Shown: one piece after another, positions 21,393 to 29,614 of the stretch | Numbering within the stretch: the first letter of the stretch is position 1 | How the letters are laid out: the number at the start of each line of letters is the position of its first letter | Assembly (NCBI GenBank): GCA_023260985.1 | Contig: JALRKY010000001.1 | Coordinates: forward strand, 1 to 36,726 | DNA length: 36,726 nt | Origin: Altererythrobacter sp. | GTDB lineage: Bacteria; Pseudomonadota; Alphaproteobacteria; Sphingomonadales; Sphingomonadaceae | Reading direction: 5' to 3' | The notes under the pieces: model-generated | What the model was told of the DNA's origin: nothing | Databases searched by the model: none | Seen by the model: only the letters and a program-made list of their open reading frames with translations | Program-made: the position numbers and the translations under genes

Positions 21393-21440
21393 AGCATCGC
21401 CGCACCGCCTCAATCCAGTTTCGTTACGAGTTCGATACCA

Positions 21441-23120
21441 ATGACCATGCTGTCCGATCCAAGCCGCAAGTACCGGCCCTTCCCTCAGGTCAACCTGCCC
21501 GACCGGCAGTGGCCAAGCCGCACCATCACTTCGCCGCCGCGCTGGCTTTCGACCGATTTGCGTGATGGCAACCAGTCGATCATCGACCCGATGGATGCGG
21601 TGAAGAAGAACCGCTTCTTCGACGAACTCGTGCGCATCGGCGTCAAGGAGATCGAAGTCGGGTTCCCGAGCGCTGGCGCCACAGAGTTCGACTTCATTTC
21701 CGGCCTCGTCCGATCAGGCAAGATCCCGGACGATGTGACGGTGCAAGTGCTGACGCAAAGCCGTGAAGACTTGATCCGCATCAGCTTCGAAAGCCTCGAA
21801 GGCGCCCGGTCCGCCATCGTCCACCTCTACAATGCCGTCAGCCCCGCATGGCGCGATATCGTGTTCCGCATGTCCAAGGACGAAGTGCGCGAAATCGCAA
21901 TCGCGGGCGCGAAAGTGATGCGCGACGAAGCCGCCAAGCGGCCTGAAACCGACTGGCATTTCCAATACTCGCCCGAAACCTTCTCGACTGCCGAGCTCGA
22001 TTTCAGCATCGCCGTGTGCGAGGCCGTGATGGAAGTTCTCCGGCCAACGCCGGAGCATCCCATCATCCTGAACCTGCCCGCCACGATCGAAGCGGCGACT
22101 CCCAATATCTACGCTGACCAGATCGAATATTTCTGCCGCAAACTGCCCAATCGCGACAGCGCGGTGATCAGCCTGCACACCCATAACGATCGCGGCACTG
22201 GCGTCGCGGCGGCGGAACTGGGGCTGATGGCGGGCGCCGATCGCGTCGAAGGCTGCCTTTTCGGCAATGGTGAGCGCACCGGCAATTGCTGTCTCGTGAC
22301 CGTCGCGCTCAACTTGTACACGCAGGGCATCGACCCCGGCCTCGATTTCTCCGACATCGACCGGATCATCGAAACGGTCGAATATTGCAACGAACTGCCA
22401 GTTCACCAGCGCCACCCCTATGGCGGAGAACTGGTCTTCACCGCTTTTTCGGGTTCGCACCAGGATGCAATCAAAAAGGGCTTCGAAGCGCACGCCAAGC
22501 AGAATGACGAACTTTGGCGCGTGCCCTATTTGCCGATCGACCCGGCCGACCTTGGCCGCAATTACGAGGCGGTGATCCGGGTCAATTCACAGTCCGGAAA
22601 GGGTGGTTTTGCCTGGGTGCTGGAACAGGATCAGGGACTGAAGCTGCCGAAGAAGATGCAGACGGACTTCTCGAAGCACGTCCAGCACCTCGCGGATGAG
22701 CTGGGCCGCGAACTCAATGCCACTGACATCTGGAACGCCTTCCGCAGGGCCTACTACGTCAAGATCGACCCGCGCCACTTCCGCCTTGTCGACTATGAAG
22801 AAATCCGCGCAGCAGACGGTACGCGTATCTTCTCCGGCAAGATCGCAGTCGATGGGCAGGAACAGACCGTCAGCGGGCGCGGAAACGGGCTGATCTCCAG
22901 CGTGATGAGCACGATCCGCAACACGTTTGGTGTCGAGCTGGACGTGACCGACTACACTGAGCATGCGCTTGGCACCGGCACCGATGCGCGCGCCGCCGCC
23001 TATCTCGAGTGCCGCACGCCCGATGGACGAACCATTTGGGGCTGCGGGATCGACGAGGACATCGCGACTGCCAGCGTTCGGGCGGTGCTGAGCGCAGCAA
23101 ACGGCGCAGTGACTGGCTAG
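21441..23120 (+). CDS. leuA: 2-isopropylmalate synthase
   Basis: LeuA condenses acetyl-CoA with 2-oxoisovalerate, the committed step of leucine synthesis. The 559-residue product is of the long LeuA form seen in actinobacteria and many proteobacteria (LeuA type 2). It has [16 protein letters not shown] (residues 37-52; metal- and substrate-binding R41/D42), [39 protein letters not shown], and a C-terminal LeuA regulatory domain from about residue 420 that should bind leucine. A second in-frame ATG lies at 21447. Its leader carries a leucine-rich peptide. Confidence 0.96.
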   Translation: MTMLSDPSRKYRPFPQVNLPDRQWPSRTITSPPRWLSTDLRDGNQSIIDPMDAVKKNRFFDELVRIGVKEIEVGFPSAGATEFDFISGLVRSGKIPDDVTVQVLTQSREDLIRISFESLEGARSAIVHLYNAVSPAWRDIVFRMSKDEVREIAIAGAKVMRDEAAKRPETDWHFQYSPETFSTAELDFSIAVCEAVMEVLRPTPEHPIILNLPATIEAATPNIYADQIEYFCRKLPNRDSAVISLHTHNDRGTGVAAAELGLMAGADRVEGCLFGNGERTGNCCLVTVALNLYTQGIDPGLDFSDIDRIIETVEYCNELPVHQRHPYGGELVFTAFSGSHQDAIKKGFEAHAKQNDELWRVPYLPIDPADLGRNYEAVIRVNSQSGKGGFAWVLEQDQGLKLPKKMQTDFSKHVQHLADELGRELNATDIWNAFRRAYYVKIDPRHFRLVDYEEIRAADGTRIFSGKIAVDGQEQTVSGRGNGLISSVMSTIRNTFGVELDVTDYTEHALGTGTDARAAAYLECRTPDGRTIWGCGIDEDIATASVRAVLSAANGAVTG

Positions 23121-23150
23121 GAAAAGGCTGGCGACTGGCTTGACGCCCTA

Positions 23151-23180
23151 ACCTGGCCAGCTGGCGGTTATTACAGTTTT
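23151..23180 (+). terminator. Weak terminator-like hairpin after leuA
   Basis: AACC (23151-23154) pairs with GGTT (23167-23170), and GCC (23157-23159) with GGC (23164-23166), leaving a two-base bulge. ATTACAGTTTT follows. The stem is short and the T run distant. Confidence 0.3.
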
Positions 23181-23292
23181 CCTACGCCAACCGAATGTCG
23201 TAGTCCTGCAACCATAAACGAAGTGGCATCCCCAATGGCAATTCCGATTGTGATTTGCCCTTGCCCACGAAACGAAGTTTTCACGTCAGGAC

Positions 23293-23310
23293 TGTGTCGC
23301 ATGTGTCGCA
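23293..23310. repeat. Tandem 9-bp direct repeat upstream of the amidohydrolase gene
   Basis: TGTGTCGCA occurs twice head to tail (23293-23301 and 23302-23310), ending 34 bases before the ATG at 23345. Adjacent direct repeats of this size can be binding sites for a regulator that binds in tandem. The rest of the 224-base gap after leuA holds no gene I can support. Confidence 0.4.
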
Positions 23311-23344
23311 CGGCCAACAAGGAAATCGGAGAGGTTGAACGATC

Positions 23345-24394
23345 ATGACCGAAGAAATTCTCGAACCCGAGCTGCCGATTATCGACCCCCACCATCACCT
23401 GTGGGACTTGCTCCCGCTGATAGGAGCCTTTCCTGAGCCGCGCCACCGCTTCATCGAAGCTCTAACCAATAACGCTTACTACACCTTCGATGCACTTCAC
23501 GCTCACCTTACCAGCGGCCACAATGTGATCGGCACGGTCTTCATGGAGTGCGGCGCCTTTTACCGGGCCGATGCCAGTGATGATATGAAGGTCGTGGGCG
23601 AAGTGGAGTTCGTGAACGGCGTTGCCGCGCAATCAGCCTGCGGGCTCTACGGCCCATTGCGCGCCTGTGCGGCGATCATCGGACACGCCAACCTCCAACT
23701 CGGCGACAAGGCAGCACCCGTTCTCGAAAGGCTGCAAGCGGCCGCACCCGACCGCTTCCGCGGCATCCGGCACCAGGCCGCGTGGGACGCCGACCCCGAA
23801 GTGCTCGGTGCCCCATTCCATGCTCCTGAAGGGCTCTATCGAGATGCGACTTTCCGGGAAGGCTTCGCTCATCTTGGCCGCATGGGCCTCACCTTCGATG
23901 CCTGGCTGCTCGAACCGCAGCTACCTGACATTATCGACCTTGCCCGCGCCTTCCCGGACCAGCCGATCTGCCTCGACCATTGCGGAACCCCGCTCAATAT
24001 TGCCAGCTACTACGGCAAGCTGCACGAGCGCTTCGACACCTGGCGGCACAACATCCACGAACTGGCGAAGTGCGAGAACGTGGTCGTAAAGCTTGGCGGG
24101 CTTGCAATGGCCTTCTGCGGGCTACCCAACAAGGGACCGGCGGCAGGCATCGGTTCGGAAGATTTGGGCGCGATGTGGCGGCCCTATATCGAAACCTGCA
24201 TCGAAGCCTTCGGGCCGCATCGTGCCATGTTCGAAAGCAATTACCCGGTCGATCATTGGGGGGCGGATTATCCCGTACTGTGGAACGCCTTCAAGCGCAT
24301 CACCCTGGGCGCAAGCTCCGATGAGAAACGCGCGCTTTACGCAGGTAACGCGGCACGCTTCTACGACATCGAACATATCCTGCCAGCAGCCTGA
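23345..24394 (+). CDS. Amidohydrolase-2 family TIM-barrel hydrolase
   Basis: This 349-residue protein has the amidohydrolase_2 (COG3618-like) layout. It has an HxH metal motif in IIDPHHHLWDLLP (near residues 13-21), the His of CLDHCGTP near residue 215, and the late Asp region FESNYPVDHWG near residue 300. Family members hydrolyse lactones or decarboxylate small acids, usually with zinc. GGAGAGG lies upstream of the ATG. It precedes a nitronate-monooxygenase-like gene by about 100 bases, with a hairpin between them, so co-expression is possible. The substrate is unknown. Confidence 0.87.
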   Translation: MTEEILEPELPIIDPHHHLWDLLPLIGAFPEPRHRFIEALTNNAYYTFDALHAHLTSGHNVIGTVFMECGAFYRADASDDMKVVGEVEFVNGVAAQSACGLYGPLRACAAIIGHANLQLGDKAAPVLERLQAAAPDRFRGIRHQAAWDADPEVLGAPFHAPEGLYRDATFREGFAHLGRMGLTFDAWLLEPQLPDIIDLARAFPDQPICLDHCGTPLNIASYYGKLHERFDTWRHNIHELAKCENVVVKLGGLAMAFCGLPNKGPAAGIGSEDLGAMWRPYIETCIEAFGPHRAMFESNYPVDHWGADYPVLWNAFKRITLGASSDEKRALYAGNAARFYDIEHILPAA

Positions 24395-24413
24395 CGCTAC
24401 GGCATCGAGGCTC

Positions 24414-24442
24414 TCGGGGCCCTAGCAAAATCAGGGCCTCGA
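24414..24442. repeat. 10-bp hairpin between the amidohydrolase and flavin oxidoreductase genes
   Basis: TCGGGGCCCT (24414-24423) pairs with AGGGCCTCGA (24433-24442) around nine bases, with one G-T pair. No T run follows on either strand. An alternative pair, CGAGGC (24405-24410) with GCCTCG (24436-24441), competes with it. Confidence 0.5.
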
Positions 24443-24500
24443 CAGCGGCTGCGACGCTGCCTAATCGATCCGCCAAACAGTGTCTTGAACGGAGAACCCG

Positions 24501-25487
24501 ATGGCCCTTCCCGCACCCTTCGACCGACTGCGACTCCCTCTGATCGGCTCGCCACTGTTCATCGTGTCGGCCCCTGAACTTGTGATCGCGCAATGCAAGG
24601 CAGGGATTATTGGTAGTTTCCCGGCGCTGAATGCCCGGCCGCAGTCGCTACTCGACGAATGGCTGCACCAGATCACGGAGGAGCTGGCCAAGCACAATCG
24701 CGAGAACCCAGATCGTCCGGCGGCACCTTTTGCCGTCAACCAGATCATCCACAAATCGAACGACCGGGTCGATGCCGACATGGCGACTTGTGAAAAATGG
24801 CAGGTACCGCTGGTGATCACTTCGCTCGGCGCGCGCGAAGAGGTGTTCCAGGCCGTCCGTAATTGGGGCGGGATCACCATGCATGACGTGATCAACAACC
24901 GCTTCGCGCACAAGGCGATCGAAAAGGGTGCCGACGGCCTGATCCCAGTGGCCGCCGGCGCTGGCGGCCATGCCGGCTCTCTGTCGCCCTTTGCGTTGAT
25001 GCAGGAAATTCGCGAATGGTTTGACGGGCTGGTCGCCCTGTCGGGCTCGATCGCGAATGGCTATTCGATCCTTGCCGCGCAGGCGATGCGCGCAGACTTC
25101 GGCTATATGGGAAGCGCCTTCATCGCCACGAAGGAAGCCAATGCCGACCAGCGTTACAAGGACGCGATCGTGGAAGGCAGCGCGGAAGGGATCGTCTACA
25201 CGAACCTGTTCACCGGCGTGCACGGCAACTATTTGCGCAGTTCGATCGTCGCCGCAGGGCTCGACCCTGACGACCTGCCTGTCAGTGATCCGTCCAAGAT
25301 GAACTTCGGCAGCGGGGGCAACACCAAGGCCAAGGCGTGGAAGGATATCTGGGGATCTGGCCAGGGCGTTGGCGCGATCAAGCAGGTCGGCACAGTGGAA
25401 GACCTCGTGGCCCGGCTTGAACGCGAATACCACGCAGGGAAGGCCGAACTTGCCGCAAAGTCAGCCTACAAACCCTCGACCAGCTAA
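24501..25487 (+). CDS. NAD(P)H-dependent flavin oxidoreductase, nitronate monooxygenase-like
   Basis: This 328-residue FMN TIM-barrel protein is of the nitronate monooxygenase/2-nitropropane dioxygenase family. It starts RLPLIGSPLFIVSAPELVIAQCKAGIIGSFPALNARP. The FMN and catalytic region is GADGLIPVAAGAGGHAGSLSPFALMQEIR, and a second phosphate-binding block is IANGYSILAAQAMRADFGYMGSAFIATKEA. Members oxidise nitronates, or use NAD(P)H to reduce quinones. GGAGA precedes the ATG. The stop overlaps the 3' end of a gene remnant on the other strand. Confidence 0.9.
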   Translation: MALPAPFDRLRLPLIGSPLFIVSAPELVIAQCKAGIIGSFPALNARPQSLLDEWLHQITEELAKHNRENPDRPAAPFAVNQIIHKSNDRVDADMATCEKWQVPLVITSLGAREEVFQAVRNWGGITMHDVINNRFAHKAIEKGADGLIPVAAGAGGHAGSLSPFALMQEIREWFDGLVALSGSIANGYSILAAQAMRADFGYMGSAFIATKEANADQRYKDAIVEGSAEGIVYTNLFTGVHGNYLRSSIVAAGLDPDDLPVSDPSKMNFGSGGNTKAKAWKDIWGSGQGVGAIKQVGTVEDLVARLEREYHAGKAELAAKSAYKPSTS

Positions 25488-25615
25488 GTCGCATTCCACA
25501 GGGCTTCCGCCATTGCATCAAGCTCGCTGCAGTCGAAACCCGTCCCCACTGGATCCTTGCGATCGAGCACCAGCCGCCCGCTCCCGCTTATGCGTCCCAA
25601 ATGCAAACATTGACT
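25484..25615 (-). pseudogene. 3' remnant of an unidentified protein gene
   Basis: On the minus strand a frame without stops from 25615 to a TAG at 25484-25486 encodes about 43 residues ending MAEALWNAT. It has a protein-like middle (GRLVLDRKDPVGTGFDC) and a strong G/C third-position bias. It has no ATG in frame, and the codon TAG at 25616-25618 closes it upstream, where the sequence abruptly becomes AT-rich. I read this as the tail of a gene whose 5' part was lost. A tiny gene with a TTG start at 25606 is the alternative. I do not recognise the family. Confidence 0.45.
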
Positions 25616-25676
25616 CTATTTTAGCGCGGCGTCGAGTCTTGTTTGCTCCGAATTGATTGTATTTAATTCTGAAACT

Positions 25677-26162
25677 TCAATAAATTCCGAGGACAATTCC
25701 TTCCGACATTGCAGCACCGAGTTCAAATGCCCTTGCCAATTCAGGTTCATCAAGGAGTTTGGGTGAGAGTATCTGTTCCGGCGTCTGCGCATTGAGGTTC
25801 ACGATGATCGAGTCAGCCACGCGCCGCAATCGCCAACCAGCTGCAATCCGGTCAATCTGACGCTGCGCCCCCTCCCCGTCCGAACCAGCAGCAACGATGG
25901 TGGCGTATGCTCTTCCTTCAAGCTGACCCAGGACTGGATAATAGCAGCGGTCGAACATCTCCTTCATAAGACCGCTCATCGAACCAAGATTCTCCGGGCA
26001 AACGAAGATATAGGCTCGCGCGCCGAGCAAGTCAGCGGGTTCAACCTCGTCCGCGTGCGCCAATCGCGCTGCAGCGCCCGCTGCCTGTGCCGCGGCGCCG
26101 GCAAGGGCTTCGCTCGCCCCGGTGCGGCTGTGCCATGCGATCAGGAGTGTTTCCTCTGCCAT
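25677..26162 (-). CDS. Flavodoxin-like NAD(P)H oxidoreductase
   Basis: I start at the ATG at 26162, giving 161 residues and an immediate flavodoxin beta strand and FMN phosphate loop (LLIAWHSRTGASEALAG, residues 6-22). A GTG-started extension to 26219 adds residues without fold similarity. Further motifs are FVCPENLGSMSGLMKEMFDRCYYP (near 56-79) and IVAAGSDGEGAQRQIDRIAAGWRL. It is probably an FMN protein that reduces small molecules or carries electrons. The gene ends in an AT-rich stretch unlike its surroundings and diverges from recJ. No clear ribosome site was seen. Confidence 0.75.
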   Translation of the reverse strand: MAEETLLIAWHSRTGASEALAGAAAQAAGAAARLAHADEVEPADLLGARAYIFVCPENLGSMSGLMKEMFDRCYYPVLGQLEGRAYATIVAAGSDGEGAQRQIDRIAAGWRLRRVADSIIVNLNAQTPEQILSPKLLDEPELARAFELGAAMSEGIVLGIY

Positions 26163-26244
26163 CCAACGCAACAGACGGGCCAAGATGTCGAATGTCAATC
26201 TTGCAGCCTTCTCGTGCACACAGGGATCGTATAGGGTTCAGGTG

Positions 26245-28032
26245 ATGGCCTCTCGATCGATCTCCCATGTGCTTGGCGTCGCCTCCTCCCTTTCGGGCCG
26301 CTCGTGGTTATGGCGTGGCGGCAATATGGAAATCGAACCAGGCGTAGCCGGCCTGGAAGACGATATACTCACGCAACTGCTGCTGACTCGCGGCGTCATT
26401 CGAGAAGACCTTGCACGCAATTTGACCCCCACTTTGCGCGAATTCCTGCCCGACCCGAGTGAATTCCGCGACATGGAATCGGCCGCCGAGCGGATCGCCC
26501 AAGCTGCGCTGAGCGGCGAGGCGATAACCATCTATGGCGATTACGACGTCGACGGGGCAACCAGCGCGGCTCTGCTCGTCAACCTGCTCCGCGATATGGG
26601 GGCGGATGCGAACTACTATATCCCCGACCGCTTGCTCGAAGGCTATGGCCCCAGCGGAGAAGCGCTGCTGAAACTGGCAGACGCAGGCTCGAGCCTGATC
26701 GTTACAGTCGATTGCGGCACCATGGCACATGAGGCGCTCAAGCAAGCGCATGACGCAGGCGTCGACGTTATCGTGGTCGACCACCACAAATGTGCACCGG
26801 AATTGCCGTTGGCGGCTGCGCTGGTGAACCCGAACCGCCTAGACGAATCCGACCTTGCAGCCGCCCATGGCCATCTGGCCGCAGTTGGTGTGGCCTTCCT
26901 TCTCGCCATCGCACTGGTGAGAACGCTACGTGAGCGCGGATTTTTCGAGGATCGGCCAGAGCCCAATCTGATGGCTCTACTCGACCTAGTCGCACTGGGC
27001 ACGGTCGCCGATGTCGCGGCGCTCCATGGCCTCAACCGGGCCTTCGTGGCTCAGGGGCTCAAGGTGATGTCGCGACGCGAACGCATCGGCATGGCCGCGC
27101 TGATCGATGCCAGCAGGCTGAAGCGCGCGCCGCAGTGCAGCGATCTTGGCTTTGCGCTCGGCCCTCGTATCAACGCCGGCGGGCGTGTTGGCGAATCGAC
27201 GCTTGGCGTGCGGCTATTGACCACTTCCGATCCGGATGAGGCACGCGAGATCGCCGAGCAACTATCGCGGCTCAACGAGGAAAGGCGCGCGATTGAGGCA
27301 GAGGTGCAACAAGCCGCCGAAGCGCAGATCGCCACCCAGCACAACCGATCGGTCGTGGTGCTTTCGGGATCTGGATGGCACCCGGGCGTAATTGGTATCG
27401 TCGCAGGCCGGATCAAGGAAAAGACCGGCAAGCCGAGCATCGCGATCGCGCTTGATGAAGAGAGCGGTATCGGAAAGGGTTCTGGCCGTTCGATTTCGGG
27501 CGTGGACCTTGGCGCAGCGATCATAGCAGCGCGCGAATCAGGGCTGCTCGTGGCTGGTGGCGGCCACGCGATGGCGGCTGGCCTGACTGTCGAGCGCAGC
27601 CTGATCGATCCGCTCGGGGAATTCCTCGACAATCGGCTCTCGCGGGATGTCGGTCGGGCGCTCGAAAGCCAGACCATCCAGCTCGATTTGGCGGTGGCGC
27701 CTGGTGGACTTACGCCAGACCTAGTCGAAACGCTCGAGCGGGCCGGGCCGTTCGGCGTCGGCTGGCCCGGCCCGCGAGTCGCCGTTGGGCCAGTGCGGAT
27801 CGTGAAGGCAGATCTTGTCGGGCAAGACCATTTGCGAGTGATCGCGGTAGGTGACGACGGTCGCTCGCTCAAGGCAATAGCCTTCCGTGCCGCAGAGACA
27901 GAAATGGCGCAGACGATCCTGCACCGCTCTCACGGAAGGCGTTTCCATCTCGCGGGCCGCCTCAAGATCGACGATTGGAGCGCACGCCCTCAGGCTGAGC
28001 TTCACCTTGAAGATGCAGCCTTCGCGGATTGA
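26245..28032 (+). CDS. recJ: Single-stranded-DNA-specific exonuclease RecJ
   Basis: RecJ digests single-stranded DNA 5' to 3' in recombination and mismatch repair. Starting at the ATG at 26245 gives 595 residues and the family-typical opening VLGVASSLSGRSWLWR, with AGGG upstream. A longer in-frame reading to 26122 overlaps the divergent flavodoxin-like gene. The DHH phosphoesterase motifs are present: YGDYDVDGATSAALL (DYDVDG at 99-104), VDCGT, VVDHHK (DHH at 179-181) and LVALGTVADVAAL. The DHHA1 motif GGGHAMAAG and a C-terminal OB-like part complete it. Confidence 0.95.
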   Translation: MASRSISHVLGVASSLSGRSWLWRGGNMEIEPGVAGLEDDILTQLLLTRGVIREDLARNLTPTLREFLPDPSEFRDMESAAERIAQAALSGEAITIYGDYDVDGATSAALLVNLLRDMGADANYYIPDRLLEGYGPSGEALLKLADAGSSLIVTVDCGTMAHEALKQAHDAGVDVIVVDHHKCAPELPLAAALVNPNRLDESDLAAAHGHLAAVGVAFLLAIALVRTLRERGFFEDRPEPNLMALLDLVALGTVADVAALHGLNRAFVAQGLKVMSRRERIGMAALIDASRLKRAPQCSDLGFALGPRINAGGRVGESTLGVRLLTTSDPDEAREIAEQLSRLNEERRAIEAEVQQAAEAQIATQHNRSVVVLSGSGWHPGVIGIVAGRIKEKTGKPSIAIALDEESGIGKGSGRSISGVDLGAAIIAARESGLLVAGGGHAMAAGLTVERSLIDPLGEFLDNRLSRDVGRALESQTIQLDLAVAPGGLTPDLVETLERAGPFGVGWPGPRVAVGPVRIVKADLVGQDHLRVIAVGDDGRSLKAIAFRAAETEMAQTILHRSHGRRFHLAGRLKIDDWSARPQAELHLEDAAFAD

Positions 28033-28045
28033 CGAAAAACTGGGG

Positions 28046-28074
28046 TTGACCGGAATCACCCACGCTCCTATTTG
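28046..28074 (+). promoter_or_regulatory. Promoter for tRNA-Glu
   Basis: TTGACC (28046-28051), a 17-base spacer and TATTTG (28069-28074) form a near-consensus housekeeping promoter 20 bases before the tRNA. Confidence 0.65.
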
Positions 28075-28094
28075 CGCGCTCTCGCAACGAGCGT

Positions 28095-28169
28095 GGCCCC
28101 TTCGTCTAGCGGTCAGGACGCGGCCCTTTCACGGCTGAAACACGGGTTCGATTCCCGTAGGGGTCACCA
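28095..28169 (+). tRNA. tRNA-Glu (anticodon TTC)
   Basis: The acceptor stem GGCCCCT (28095-28101) pairs with AGGGGTC (28159-28165). The discriminator A and an encoded CCA follow. The D arm (GTCTAGCGGTCAGGAC), anticodon loop CTTTCAC with TTC, and T arm (ACGGGTTCGATTCCCGT) are all in place. It closely matches bacterial glutamate tRNAs. It reads GAA and GAG codons. Confidence 0.96.
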
Positions 28170-28172
28170 CCT

Positions 28173-28190
28173 CATTCACATTGTTGTCAT
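28173..28190 (+). promoter_or_regulatory. Weak candidate Pho box upstream of phoR
   Basis: CATTCAC (28173-28179), four bases, then TTGTCAT (28184-28190) fit the 7+4 spacing of PhoB sites. The second heptamer is good and the first is poor. It lies 73 bases before the phoR start. Confidence 0.35.
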
Positions 28191-28263
28191 AATTTCCCCT
28201 CATGGGGGACGGCGGCTTCTTGGCGCTTTCCTTGCCGTGCGGTTCTGGTATGCCCCGTCCGCC

Positions 28264-29454
28264 ATGGACGATCGCCAGCAGCATCCGATTGCGGGAAGCC
28301 TGATCGCGCTTGCCACTGCACTTGCGCTGATTTTGCTGGGTTTTGATGCCCTTGTTGCACTAGGCATGCTGGTGATCTGGATCGGATCGCTCTACCTCAT
28401 CAGCAGTCGCCCGCCCCAGGCTAGCCCTCCTGCAAGAGCGGGCATCATTTCGCGCGAGAACATGGGTGAGTTGATCGAACATTCTGCAACGCCGCTACTA
28501 GTGCTTGACCGCGGGCGTATCGCGATCGCCAATCGAGCAGCACAGAAAATGCTAGGCAAGCACGTGGTTGGGCAGGATGCGCGCATGGCCTTTCGCCAGC
28601 CCGAAGCGGTCAAATTGCTAGGGAGAAAAGGCAACGGGGCCGCAATTGTGCGTGGGCTGGTGCGCCGCCGTGACATCTGGCGGATCAACCGCCAGAAGGT
28701 CGACGGTGACCTGTCGGTGATTGAATTGATAAGCCTCACAGCCGAAGCGGACATCAGCCGGGCACATACTGATTTCGTCGCCAATGCGAGCCACGAACTG
28801 CGTACCCCGCTCGCGTCGATCATCGGCTATGTTGAGACCTTGCGTGACGACAATCTCGACCCAGCGACCACTAGGAAATTTCTCGACACGACCCTGCGGG
28901 AAACGTATCGGCTACAATCGCTGGTTAGTGACCTGATGTCCTTGTCGCGCGTCGAAGCGGAAAAGCACGATCAGCCGACTGAGATCATCGACCTTGCGCC
29001 GGTGGTTGAACGCGCCGCGCGCGATGCAGCAGGAAGTGAGCGCGCCTCACGAATGAAGTTCGAGATCAGACAGCCCTTGCGAATACAAGGTGATATGCCG
29101 CAGATCGAACAACTGGTGCGAAATTTGGTCGACAATGCGCTTAAATATGGCGAGGCCGGAACGCCGGTCACTATCGAACTCGCTGCAGCAAAGGACGGGC
29201 AGGCAAGCCTGACCGTGTCCGACCAAGGCGAGGGGATCGCGGCCGATCACCTGCCCCACCTAACCCGGCGCTTCTATCGCACCGATCCGGGGCGCAGCCG
29301 CGCATCGGGGGGCACCGGCCTTGGACTGGCAATCGTTAAGCACATTGTTGAACGTCACCGTGGACGTCTCGACATCCAGAGTGAACTGGGCAAAGGAACC
29401 TCGGTAGTGGTGCGAATTCCGACCGCTCCGAACGAGCCGGATGAATTGTCATGA
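28264..29454 (+). CDS. phoR: Phosphate regulon sensor histidine kinase PhoR
   Basis: PhoR phosphorylates or dephosphorylates PhoB according to phosphate supply. The product is 396 residues from the ATG at 28264. Two hydrophobic helices (residues 11-48) are followed by a PAS-like region (near 66-160), then the HisKA box with H177 in FVANASHELRTPLASIIGY. The ATPase domain has LVRNLVDNALKYGE, DQGEGI and GGTGLGLAIVKHI. A longer in-frame frame runs through the tRNA and is not real. No ribosome site is clear. Its stop codon overlaps the Pho box for pstC. Confidence 0.9.
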   Translation: MDDRQQHPIAGSLIALATALALILLGFDALVALGMLVIWIGSLYLISSRPPQASPPARAGIISRENMGELIEHSATPLLVLDRGRIAIANRAAQKMLGKHVVGQDARMAFRQPEAVKLLGRKGNGAAIVRGLVRRRDIWRINRQKVDGDLSVIELISLTAEADISRAHTDFVANASHELRTPLASIIGYVETLRDDNLDPATTRKFLDTTLRETYRLQSLVSDLMSLSRVEAEKHDQPTEIIDLAPVVERAARDAAGSERASRMKFEIRQPLRIQGDMPQIEQLVRNLVDNALKYGEAGTPVTIELAAAKDGQASLTVSDQGEGIAADHLPHLTRRFYRTDPGRSRASGGTGLGLAIVKHIVERHRGRLDIQSELGKGTSVVVRIPTAPNEPDELS

Positions 29455-29474
29455 AACTGTCTTATTTCTTTAAC
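29446..29474 (+). promoter_or_regulatory. Pho box upstream of the pst genes
   Basis: Heptamers TTGTCAT (29446-29452), CTGTCTT (29457-29463) and CTTTAAC (29468-29474) recur every 11 bases with AT-rich four-base spacers. The first two closely fit the PhoB consensus CTGTCAT. The site overlaps the phoR stop and should let PhoB-P activate the small ORF and pstCAB-phoU. Confidence 0.7.
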
Positions 29475-29490
29475 ATTGGTCTGGAGAGCC

Positions 29491-29604
29491 ATGTACGAAG
29501 CCATGCCCGATAAAGGACAGTCCGGGACCTACGCCAGTTTGAAACACGCGCCGCTTAAGTCCCGTTTGCGGGCTGCCAGCGCCGGACAGAAGTACAGGTC
29601 ATAA
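29491..29604 (+). CDS. Small ORF between the Pho box and pstC (37 residues)
   Basis: An ATG at 29491 has GGAGAG four bases upstream, a better ribosome site than that of pstC itself. The 37-residue product starts MYEAMPDKGQSGTY and ends GQKYRS. It is basic and has no membrane helix. About 70% of its third positions are G or C, as in real genes here. It stops ten bases before pstC, so it may couple translation to pstC or make a small Pho-regulated protein. I recognise no family. Its function is unknown and its coding status needs protein evidence. Confidence 0.5.
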   Translation: MYEAMPDKGQSGTYASLKHAPLKSRLRAASAGQKYRS

Positions 29605-29614
29605 CAGTAAGCCA

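Noticed and set aside
23171-23313. Minus-strand frame of about 43 codons between leuA and the amidohydrolase gene
   Set aside because: It has no G/C third-position bias, no ribosome site and no recognisable motif, so I treat it as chance.
28072-28263. N-terminal extension of phoR through tRNA-Glu
   Set aside because: It would translate a tRNA gene; the membrane-anchored kinase clearly begins at 28264.
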